Position numbers and translations under genes: made by a program | Assembly (NCBI GenBank): GCA_019321725.1 | Contig: CM033105.1 | Coordinates: 16,895,861 to 16,959,860 of the forward strand | Origin: Paulownia fortunei | Taxonomy: Eukaryota; Streptophyta; Magnoliopsida; Lamiales; Paulowniaceae | Direction: 5' to 3' | DNA length: 64,000 nucleotides | Part shown: positions 33,442 through 42,954 of the stretch, piece by piece | How positions within the stretch are numbered: the stretch's first letter is position 1 | How the letters are laid out: the number at the start of each line of letters is the position of its first letter | The notes under the pieces: generated by a model | What the model was told of the DNA's origin: nothing | The model's input: only the letters and a program-made list of their open reading frames with translations | Databases searched by the model: none

Positions 33442-35540
33442 GATGTCCACTTATCCTAAATCTCCAGACCCCTTGTCGTTTATTCCCCCTCTTCTTCCTT
33501 TCAGAGTTTCTATCTGTGAACTAGTACTTGAATTATCAACCCATCACCCTTCTGAAGTTAGGATGGCTAATCCAGCTAATCACCCAGCTTATATGACTCA
33601 CGCCACCACCATCTCTGAGATAAGCCTAGCAAACCTTAGGGAAAATGCAGGAACACCTGAGGAATTTAATATAGTCCTGCCAGGCCCTCGCGATAGACCT
33701 TATAACCCATTTATTAGTTACGTGACTTTCTTTATAGATCAACTAGAGACAGGCTTTAGATTTCCTATACCTGACATATTCTGCCGTATCTCTAAGAGCT
33801 TTGACATTTCCCTAATACAACTCGTTCCTTATTCTTTTTGAATCATGGTTGGTTTCTGGATGGTAGTTAGCTACTTTAGATATAAGCCAAACCACAAGCT
33901 ATGGTGGGCTTTTCTTCATGCTAAAACCGCTCAGCCAAGCCTTTTTTACTTTACCTCCTGGGGAGCAGCTAAATTCTGGAGGGAAAACCCAACTCTCTTA
34001 AGGGCTAGAAGAAAAGATACTTCTATATTTCCTCCCTTGACCCTTGGAATTTTCCTACTAGTTGGATCACCGACTTACGTCACCAAGGTCGCATGCCCGA
34101 GCTAGACTCAATCGCCCAAGTATTAGCTGGCTAATTAAACCACAACCCCTACCATGTAGGGTTATTAGTTGATTCCTAGCTTTTACTCTACCATTTTCAA
34201 CTGAGTCCTAAAGCTATTCCACTTCCTCAGTTTATAGGTACTTTTCTATTCAACTAATTATTATGTTTTCACATTTGCCATATACCAAATCACTCTTTTT
34301 TTTAGATCAACTGATAGAGTCTCGCATACTAGCAGCGTACCGAGCTAGAAAAGCCGCTGGAGGTTCAAGTCAACCTGAAGGTCAGGCCTGAGTCCCCCTG
34401 ACTAGCACACCTTCGGATCAGCAACATGTGCCAGCAACCCGAGCTTTATCCTCAGCTCCTCTTCCACCACCATCTACTTCCCAATATTTTGCTACAGCTG
34501 CTGCACCTATTTTCTCCCGGAGTCAAGGAAAGCGTCCAACCTCTACAGGTAGCAGCAGCTCGGGTCCATCTCAACATCCCTATCTCAAAGTCCCTGCTTC
34601 CCTAAATGCCTCTTTTTTACCAGCAACTCGGTATTGGAGACATGGGATAGGAAACTCTATGCCGAGTGGCTCCAAGGCTTACCCAACTCCGTAGATCAGC
34701 GTATCTTAGGGTGTATGGATTATAAAGCTAAGGTGGGCAATCTTGTTGATCACGCCTCCAAGGTAATGTTCACTTATTAATTCATCTCATTTATTTCAAA
34801 GGTTGAAAATTTTCTTAACCTTCTTTTTCTTTAGGCCATTTTGTATCTAAGCTCTTTGATGACTGATTTGTAGTCTGGATTACCTTCCTCAGAGGAAAAA
34901 GGACTCAGGCAACAAAATGAAGATCTACAGCAGCAGCTGTAACATGCTCAAGCTCACACCGGTAAATTGGAAATAGATCTTGAAATTGCTAGGGGTAAAC
35001 ATGCTTTCCTATAAGAGAACATAGCTGAGGTGGAACGAGATAGGAATAAGGTGGAAAACTAGATGTTGAGGGCTATTGAAGAGGCTTCTATCTCCTAAGC
35101 TAAAGGTCATGCAATAGGGGTTCTTGCGGGCCGAGTTGAGTAGGCCTAGGAGAAAGAAAAGTTCCTGCAATCTCCAGAATTTTTTGACCACTTGACCTCT
35201 GGGGCCTTGAATTACTTGATTCATGGCTTCACATATTGCTTAGGTCAGGTCTGGGAGCTAGGGTATGCCGGTCCAGATCCTAATCTATACTGTGCTGTTG
35301 AAAGTATTCCTCCACTTGGTAATAGGTGTGTCCCTGCGGCTGACATAGCTAGTCCTTCGCAACCACCAATTGCGCCGATATCTTTAGGAGATCCTTTTGT
35401 TTACTCATCCCCCAATCTCCATCCACTGTTGTTCCTCAAGATCTTTCCAATAAGTCTGCTATCAATGTTGAGGATGACAGTTCTTCCCATTTAGAAAATC
35501 CAAATAATGAGGGTGCTATTTTATAATCCCTTAATGTTTC
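33442..35540 (+). pseudogene. Antisense ORF of Tat element A ('putative gypsy type transposon' domain plus coiled coil), spliced, broken
   Basis: Exon 1 starts at ATG 33442 (M-S-T-Y-P-K-S-P-D). The domain known as 'putative gypsy type transposon' is recognised by F-I-S-Y-V-T-F-F, L-I-Q-L-V-P-Y-S-F then TGA (33839-33841), V-G-F-W-M-V-V-S-Y-F, W-W-A-F-L-H-A-K-T and L-F-Y-F-T-S-W-G-A-A-K-F. A frameshift follows near 34040. Two short introns fit: 34238-34305 (TTTATAG|GTAC to TTTTTTTTAG|ATCAAC) and 34763-34834 (TCCAAG|GTAATG to TTTCTTTAG|GCC). Both restore frame around F-I-D-Q-L-I-E-S-R and H-A-S-K-A-I-L-Y-L. The C-terminal part is a coiled-coil-like Glu/Gln/Lys/Arg-rich region with several stops, ending near 35540. 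Its function in the element is unknown. The same ORF is truncated in element B (53795-54110). Confidence 0.82.
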
Positions 35541-35769
35541 TGATTATGGGGTAGAATAGGTTTTGTAAATCTTTGTAACAATTTTCTATAATAATATTAT
35601 TTCACCTTTATCGCTTCTGAGTTTTGCTTTATTTTTCCAGCACCTGCAACTTCAAAAGTAATTTTTCAATAGATTATAAAACATGCATATCTTACTTAGG
35701 TTTTGTAACCGAGCTACATGTGCCTTACCAAAAGTTATTCTTGCTTTCTAAAGTATGAAAAAGATATTC

Positions 35770-36072
35770 CAGCTTAGCTGGTCTTGCTTTAAGATTTTTT
35801 TCTGAATCATTTCTCAAGGAGATCGGTCTCTACGAACCCTTTAAGGAACCCAGGTAGTTCCAGTTCAACTGGCCTTAGGACTTTTTTTTGAATCATTCTT
35901 CAAGGAGGTCAGTCTCTACGAACCCTCATAAGGAACCCAGGTAGGTCCAGTTCAACTGGCCTTGCCTTAGGATTTTTTCTTGAATCATTTCCTAAGGAGG
36001 CCGGTCTCTACGAACCCTCACAAGAAACCCAGGTAGGTCCAGTTCAACTGGCCTTGCCTTAGGATTTTTTTT
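35770..36072. repeat. Minisatellite array in Tat element A, units of about 86-92 bp
   Basis: Three-plus units contain GAATCATT, CAAGGAGGTCGGTCTCTACG, AGGAACCCAGGTAGGTCC and AGTTCAACTGGCCTTG. Successive GAATCAT starts are at about 35804, 35890 and 35982. It lies between the end of pol and the antisense ORF. Element B has a related array at 53310-53540. Confidence 0.9.
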
Positions 36073-36189
36073 TACAAATCAATTCACAATAGGCAAGATA
36101 AATTCATCCCACTTTTGTAAGAAAAAATCAAGATTACATATAGAATTTCTTCAAATGGCAAACATTCCATGGTCTAGGTATTTTTTTTC

Positions 36190-39000
36190 ATAATTCATCT
36201 TTCAACTCATAGGCACTTCCAGCTATTACCCGAGTTACTTTGTAAGGACCTTCCCAATTTACCTCTAACTTTCCAATTTTCTTTAAGGCATCTGCTCGTC
36301 GTAACACCAAATCCCCGACCTAAAAATTCCTTTTCTTGGCCTTCAAGGAGTATCCACCTTCAATCTTGCCTTTGTATGATTCCATCTGAAGGTACGCCCT
36401 CTTTTTTTTTTCATCAATCCAGTCTAATGCTTCCCTCATGAGTTCATTATTTTCTTTTTCATCATAGCTCTGGATCCGGTGGGTTTCCATCTCGATCTTG
36501 GCTAGTATAACAGTCTAGGCTCCATATACCAAATTAAATGGAGTTTTTTATGTTGTAGTCCTTGGTGTTGTACGATATGTCCATAAAATTGAGTCCAGCT
36601 AATCCACCCAACCACTTCCAGCTCTATCTAGCATGCTTTTAATTCCTTGTAAAATTACCCGATTGGATACCTCAACTTGCCTATTGGCTTGGGGATGGGC
36701 TATCGAAGTAAAATGTTACTTGATCTTCATCTCAGTGATATCAGGTCATTATCTGATATCAGGTCACGTAGAATCCCATATCTACATACTATGTTTCTCC
36801 ATAGAAATTTCATGACCCGTGACTCTGTAATCTTAGCTACTGGCTCAACTTCTACCCATGTACTGAAATAATTTGCTGCCACTATCAAGAATTTCATTTG
36901 CCCTGTTATCGGGGGAAAGGTCCGATAATATGGTAGTTGAGCCATCCACATGCTGCAACCATGCCTTAGGACTTTCATCAGTAGGTGTCATTTCTTATAG
37001 AAAATCTGTCAAGGGCTGCACCTTGATAGCCACTCTTGGCTAGTAATCTATGTCATATTCGATCATATCTACTGCCCATTTAACCATCTGACCTGAAGTT
37101 TCTAATTTACTTAGTACTTAGCTCAATGGTAGGTTAGTTCAGACCACTATCTTATGTGATAAAAAGTATGATCGAAGCCGCCTGGTAGTCGTTACTAGGG
37201 CTAATCCTCATTTTTCTATTTTTGGGTATTTAGTCTCCGCCCTTCTCAGCAATTTGCTTACGTAATAAATAGGTTTCTACTGAACTTCTTCCTATCTTAA
37301 CAACACTAAGCTAACGGTTGATTCTCCTACTAATAGATATACGTACAGTGTTTCACCTTGCACGAGTTTAGCCAATAAGGGTAGTGTAGCTAAGAAGTTT
37401 TTTAATTCATCAAAAGCCCTCTGTCACTGCTCAATCGATTCGAACTTGTTAGCCTTTCTCAGGATTTTGAAGAAAGGCAAACTTCTTTCTGTCGATCTGG
37501 ATATGAACTGACTTAGAGCTACTATCCTACCAGTGAGTTGTTGAACCTTGTTAATACAATTTAGAGGAGCCATATTCTGTACTGCCTTTACTTTCTTGGG
37601 GTTCACCTCTATACCTCTCTCGGTACAATATAGCCCAAGAATTTACCAGGCCTAACCCCAAAAGCATATTTAGAATGATTAAGTTTCATACCATACTTCT
37701 TAAGGGCTCCAAAAGCTTCTGCAAAATGAGCTTCAACCTTTGTACTTTTTATCAGCATATCATCTACGTATACCTCCATATTCTGCTTGAGCTGTTCTTT
37801 GAACATTTTATCTACCAGTCTCTAATATGTAGCCCCTGTATTTTTTTACTCCAAAAGGCATAACCACATAACAATAAGTCCATGTAGAAGTTATAAAGCT
37901 TACTTTCTTATGATCTTCAGGTGCCAACATGATCTGGTGGTACCTATGTGAAGCATCCATCATACTTAACAGCTCACACCCTGAGGTAGAGTCAAACAAC
38001 TGGTCTATTCGTGGCACTAGGTAATGATATATAGGACAAGCTTTATTTAAATCTCGAAAATTAATGCACATTTTCTACTTTCTTTCTATTTTTAGGACCA
38101 AGACAATATTTGACAACCATTTTGGGAATTGGATCTCTCTGATATGCCCCTTATCCAATAATTTCTCTATCTCATTCTGGATAACCTTATTCTTCTCAGG
38201 CCTAAAATGTCTCTTCTTCTGTTTAACAGGTTTTCATGCTATGTCAACATTAAGGTGATGCACTGCCACACTAGGATCAATTCCTTCTAGGTCCCGCACA
38301 GTCCATGCGAAGATATCGATATTATTTTTTAAGAATTGAGTCATTCTGTCTACCAATTCTGGACTCAACTGTGTGCCCATCTTAATAGTTTTAGTCACAT
38401 CCCCTAACACCAGTTCTATATTGATCAATTCCTCGTTTGGCAGTATATGTTCTTGTTCAACTAAAGACCCCTCTGCCCCATTTCTTTTCATAACTTTTAG
38501 TGAGGGCTCCTCTTTGGCATTTTGTTTTCTTTTAACTTTTTTCTACTCAGCTTTCCTGATAGCTTCCACATAACATCACCTAGTCGAGCACTAATCCCTT
38601 TCTATTTCTCCTATCCCTTCATCTACAGGGAATTTCAGTTTTATCTGAAAGGTGGACACTACTGCTTGGAAGGTATTGAACGAAAGTCTTCCCAAGATGA
38701 TGTTATATGTAGAAAAAGAGTCAACCACCAAAAATTTAGCCATTGTAGTCTTACGCATGGGCTTAGTATTTAAGGATATTGGTAAGATGACTAACCTATG
38801 GATCTACCACTCCCTTGCCAAAACCGAACAAGGATGTCTCCATTGGCTGCAATGCTATATCCAGATTCATCTTCTTATATACTTCATAGAACAAGACATC
38901 AATCGAGCTACCTGTGTCAACCATTACTCTGGCTATGTCAAAGTTAGCCACGGTTGCAGTAATGACTAGTTAATTTTATGGACCTCTTCTTTCGCACTTT
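36190..39000 (-). pseudogene. pol: pol of Tat element A: protease, RT, RNase H, integrase, internally deleted
   Basis: Minus-strand pieces: protease near 38945-38905 (R-V-M-V-D-T-G-S-S-I-D-V); D-I-F-A-W-T-V-R-D (38310); RT with M-C-I-N-F-R-D-L-N-K-A (38071), L-S-M-M-D-A-S-H, V-V-M-P-F-G-V and Y-V-D-D-M-L-I-K-S (37770-37740); T-G-R-I-V-A-L-S-Q-F-I-S-R (37530); RNase H about 37400-37150. Then W-L-Q-H-V-D-G-S-T-T (about 36950), the start of the second RNase H, runs straight into integrase text F-P-P-I-T-G-Q-M-K-F-L-I-V-A (36905). About 0.85 kb present in element B is therefore missing. The integrase core continues with V-E-P-V-A-K-I-T-E-S and A-H-P-Q-A-N-R-Q-V-E-V (about 36680), to about 36190. 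Many stops; no product possible. Confidence 0.85.
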
Positions 39001-39189
39001 ATGAAGTAGGTCGGTATATGCTTTCCTAGCTCGATTGGAGTCCCCATCTATAGGGGGCCCTACTATCATCTGGATGAAACCTCTTGGAGCCTGGGGTGGT
39101 TTTCTCTAGGGGTGTCTCTAGCTCTTCCCTTTTTAGTATCCCTCTCTATCTAGGTCGGTCGAGCTTTTTTCCATTGAATAATTACTTTC

Positions 39190-40290
39190 TTCTCCTCCTC
39201 CTTTACCTAATCATCCAGCCATCCCTTTCTTATCATCATTTCTATCTCATCTTTTAGATACCGACATTCCTCCATTATATGCCTATACTGATTGTGAAAA
39301 GTGCAGAATAGATTAGACTTGGATTTGGTTGGAGCTGACGAGTGATTATATAGCCATTTTAACCCTTTATATTTAGCAATTGCCATCAAGATGTGCGCCC
39401 TTAGGTCCACTAGGGGAGTGATTGCCTGGGTTCCCTAGGTGCAGGCAAAAGAGATCGCTCATCCTGTTTTGATTTTCTAACAAACCCTCATACTTCTTTA
39501 CCGGACTCCCTTCTATCTTTTTTATATCTCATCATTCTTATTTTTTCATCCACTAAACTTCTTCCATGTTGATATATTTTTCAGACCGTGCTAGCAGGTC
39601 ATCAAAACTTTTAGTTGATTTCTTAGCCAACAACCTAAAAAATTCCCCATCTTGCAAACTTGGGCCAGGGCTTTAGAAAGTTCCTTTTGGGTAGCTGAAT
39701 ATACTTCTAAAGCAACAACTGTAAATCTTTTTATGTAGCTTCGCAGGGCCTCATTATCTTTTTCCTTTATACTGAACAAAGTTAGCGATGTTTTTTGGTG
39801 TTTTCGAGAACTTGCAAATTGATGTAAAAAGGCATAACTAAACTCATCAAAAGAGTTGATTGAACTAAGGGAAACTGGTTGAACCATTGCTGGGCTGATT
39901 TCGACAGGGTTGTCAAGAATACCCTACACTTAACCCCATCGGAATATCTGTGCAAGAGAGCTAAATTTTTGAACCTACATTGATGTTCCCATGGGTAAGT
40001 AGTACCATCATACTCGTAATTAAATGACCTGAAGTTGGCTAGTAGGTCGTCCATCATTACTTCCTCAGCAAATGAAATTCCTCTCTTGATCACCATATTC
40101 CTTTCCGCCATTTTCATCTTCATCTCTTTTAGCTCATTATGCAAATCCTCCAGCTTCTTCGATATATCTAGCTCTTTTATTAGTATTTTACTCCGACATT
40201 CACCAGTATGATTCTCTTCTTGCCTCTCAGGGCGGAATGACTTTTCCAGTACCTCTGGTGGTGGATTAACCTCCTTCTTCTCAAGGCTAC
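39190..40290 (-). pseudogene. gag: gag of Tat element A, cut by element C
   Basis: Open segments on the minus strand include M-M-D-D-L-L-A-N-F-R-S-F-N-Y-E-Y-D-G-T (40050-39995), C-R-V-F-L-T-T-L-S-K-S-A-Q-Q-W-F, F-A-S-S-R-K-H-Q-K-T-S-L-T-L-F and the C-terminal C-T-F-H-N-Q-Y-R-H-I-M-E-E-C (about 39290) with zinc-knuckle-like spacing. The upstream part ends at G-T-A-G-C-C-T-T-G-A-G (40281-40290), where element C begins. The homologous bases in element B continue through ATG 48247. Confidence 0.82.
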
Positions 40291-41947
40291 TGATAAGTTG
40301 GTTTTATACTAATAATTCATACATCTTTTGATTATCAATTAGTTTCTTTTAAGTGTTTTTGTTACTTTTTATGCATTTAGTTTGAAATCTTGTAGGTAAT
40401 GACAATAAGAGAAGAAAATGGAAAGAAATCAAAAATTTGGTTGAAATGTTGAAGAATTCGAGTTGTGGTGCTACTGATGGCAGTTTTTGTATTTAAATCA
40501 TAACTCTTGGACCTAATTTCATATCACATTGATTCTTAAACCATTGGAAATAAAAGATATATATATATATAAATTCTATGTTTATCATAAAATCCAATTC
40601 GGTCAATTTCAAGAGAAAGACTGAGTTCAAGAGTCAACACTGGGCTTCAATTTTCTAAGATAACATATCTTAGTACTTCAGGCATAAATTGGTCCAATGA
40701 TGTCATATTTAGTTGATTCAAGTTCCTATGGAATGATAAGACATAGATCTATAATTTATTAGAAGATATCAAAAGCCAATTCATCTTTTAAAGAGGTCAC
40801 AAACTAGTTGTAAGGGGCTAAATAGTGTAAGAGTACTGAAGTAGAGTAGGGAAAAACAGCAAACGGGAAAAATCCAAGAAAAAGGGGAAGAATTTCAGGT
40901 TCCTTTTGAAAAGCCAAGAAAAGTGGGAGGATTTTTAAGTTTCTTTTGAAAAAAAGTCAAGAAAAGTGGAAGGATTTCAGAATTTCTTTTGGAAGACTCT
41001 TGGAGAGAAGTTTAAAAAGGCAAGATCAACATTAACCAAAGGGGGAAGAGGATTGGTTCTTGGAACCAAAGAAGGTCATTAGGTGCTTGGAGACAAGACC
41101 CATTCCATTTTCTGTAATTGAAAAAAAAGAGTTATTCTTGGAGACAAGGAGAGCTTCAACCATTCCTTCTACTTCACAATTGGTGAACAATTTCTATGTT
41201 CTTTCTATTTATTTCTTGAAGTTGTATTTATCCATGATGAACTAAACATTTATTTCTAGAGGATGATGTAACCTTATTTGATCCTATGTTTTGAATTTCA
41301 AATAATATTAGTTCAAGTTATTCATCTTGTTTGTGTTACCTTGTTTAGTATTTTATCTTAATTAATTGATCACTAATTGAGATTGTTTGATGTATGAGAT
41401 TCGGCACTCGAGAGAGGGAATTTTATATATGATCATAGGGATAACATAACCTAGGAATCATAGAGTTGAGAAGCTTATGAAACCTTTGATGTTTTGAAGA
41501 AGAATTCATTAAACTTTTGTAGAGTTTTATTCTTGAATTTTTATAGAGATATCGAAATTCATATTAGAACTCATAGTCAATTCGGCACTCGAGAGAGGGA
41601 ATTGATGATCTTAGGAAGTCTTAACTTACATGTGTTGTTGACTTGAATTGATATATTTTGGAAGGAAGAGCATAGATGATAATTAGGTGAGTCATTCCTC
41701 TATAATATCTTGTTCATAAGCTGCTTGTTATATTGATTTTGAAAACTCCATTCTTGTCTATGCATTTTTATCTTACTTTACTTTGTTTTCCAATCATCAT
41801 TCGATCTTCTAGATAAAATGAGGACTATTTGAACTATGGTACTTAATGCAATTTTTTATTACAATCCCTGTGGATACGGTACTCAACTCACTGTTGTATT
41901 AAAACTTGACACCGTTCACTTGCGGTTAGCAAAATATTTTACGAACA
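40291..41947 (+). repeat. 5' LTR of element C
   Basis: The left boundary is where element A gag similarity stops and TG begins; the right boundary is CA followed by AGTTTT and the primer site. It holds a 24-bp direct repeat ATTCGGCACTCGAGAGAGGG(AATT) at about 41399 and 41580. The text TGTGGATACGGTACTCAACT near the end is typical of Athila LTRs. The small ORF 41060-41245 is chance. Confidence 0.75.
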
Positions 41948-41953
41948 AGTTTT

Positions 41954-41971
41954 TGACGCTGTTGCCGGGGA
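41954..41971 (+). other. Primer binding site of element C, tRNA-Asp type
   Basis: TGACGCTGTTGCCGGGGA differs at two positions from TGGCGCCGTTGCCGGGGA, the complement of the plant tRNA-Asp 3' end. Confidence 0.8.
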
Positions 41972-42120
41972 TTATTTTATCATAATTGCATTAATATTGT
42001 GATGACTTAGTCTTGATTTTAGTTTAGATTGTTTTTATTTTCTTCTCATATTTTTGATGTGGTCTTACCTTGAATTTGGTTATATGTATTTGTATGCATA
42101 AGGCTAGGAGTCTTGAGAAA

Positions 42121-42835
42121 ATGGCTACTAATAGCTATCATTGGCCTTCCGAGAGGTCTTCCTTTGAAAAGATTGCCAGTGTTCTTGAGATAGATTCATT
42201 TACACAATTAGCTGCACAAATTTTTTCTTTCTAATCAATTTGCAGCTTGGACTTCTAATGGAGCTTCTCAACGAATGGATTCCATGGCATCCACTAGCAC
42301 TTCATTTATGGAAACCAAAGGTGAGAAAAAAGCATCATTGGAGGAGTTGCTATGCACTTTCATTGGCGAAACAAGAGCTCGATTGAATAATAATGAAACG
42401 AAGATAGACAACATTGAGACTCAATTGAGGCAGCTAGCTTCAAGTTTAGGAGCTCAAATGAATTCAATAGAAAATCAAATTGGACAGCTTGTTACTGAAA
42501 TAAATGCTCAAAAATATAAAGAAAACTTTCCAAGAGAGATGGAAACCAGTCCAAGGGAGCATTGTAAAGCCATCCAACAACAACAAACCGAGGAATGTGA
42601 AACTATTGAAAAGTGCAATGTCATCTTGCAAGAGAAGCACCTCAAGTGCTAACCAATTCAGGGAGTTTCGTTATCCCTTTTTCAATTGGAAACTCTACTT
42701 GTGAAATAGCATTATGTGATCTAGATGCAAGCACTGATTCAGTTTCATTGTTTAATTTCAGAAAGCATGCACTAGATGAAATAAGGCCTACTAGGGTGAC
42801 TCAAGATATGCTTGAGAATGGTGACTAATTCGTGT
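42121..42835 (+). pseudogene. gag: gag (middle to C-terminus) and protease start of element C
   Basis: It opens with A-T-N-S-Y-H-W-P-S-E-R at 42124, which in the Athila element on the left (A-A-N-A-Y-Q-W-S-L-E-R, about 7960) is mid-gag, so the gag N-terminus is deleted. After a frame change the main segment (42275-42652) contains the heptad-like stretch I-E-T-Q-L-R-Q-L-A-S-S-L and I-E-N-Q-I-G-Q-L-V. Another frameshift leads to S-G-S-F-V-I-P-F-S-I-G-N-S and A-L-C-D-L-D-A-S-T (42613-42828), the protease start with D-L-D-A-S where the left element has D-L-G-A-S. The product would be inactive. Confidence 0.8.
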
Positions 42836-42954
42836 GCTCTACAGATTTATTCATTTTTAATATGGAAAAAGAGAGGTACATCTCTTTTCTTTTTTATTTT
42901 TCTTATATCTAGATAAAACTCTAACAACATTTTCTCTATTTTAGAAACAACCAT

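Larger units (their letters stand above)
32352..40290 (-). mobile_element. Tat-lineage Ty3/gypsy retrotransposon A (Grande/Retand-like layout), 5' end cut off
   Basis: The minus-strand order is gag (to 40290), protease, RT, RNase H, integrase, a minisatellite block (35770-36072), an ORF on the opposite strand (33442-35540), polypurine tract and 3' LTR (32352-33010). An antisense ORF between pol and the 3' LTR is characteristic of Tat elements such as Grande. The gag is interrupted at 40291 by element C, and the matching left part of gag, primer site and 5' LTR were not found further right. Pol carries stops, frameshifts and a large internal deletion near 36930. Element B (47296-54110) is an inverted relative. 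Confidence 0.88.
40291..42860 (+). mobile_element. Athila-like element C, internally deleted and 3'-truncated, inserted in Tat element A
   Basis: A 1657-bp 5' LTR (40291-41947, TGATAAGT...ACGAACA) is followed by a tRNA-Asp-type primer site (41954-41971) and about 0.9 kb of interior. The interior begins in the middle of gag, passes through the gag C-terminus and ends within the protease start near 42830. No RT, RNase H, integrase or matching 3' LTR was found. The LTR interrupts the gag of element A at 40290, so C is the younger insertion. Confidence 0.75.

Noticed and set aside
36727..36978. Continuous ORF reading across the second RNase H/integrase junction, considered as a novel fusion
   Set aside because: Comparison with element B shows a simple internal deletion; the N-terminal residues are out-of-frame text.
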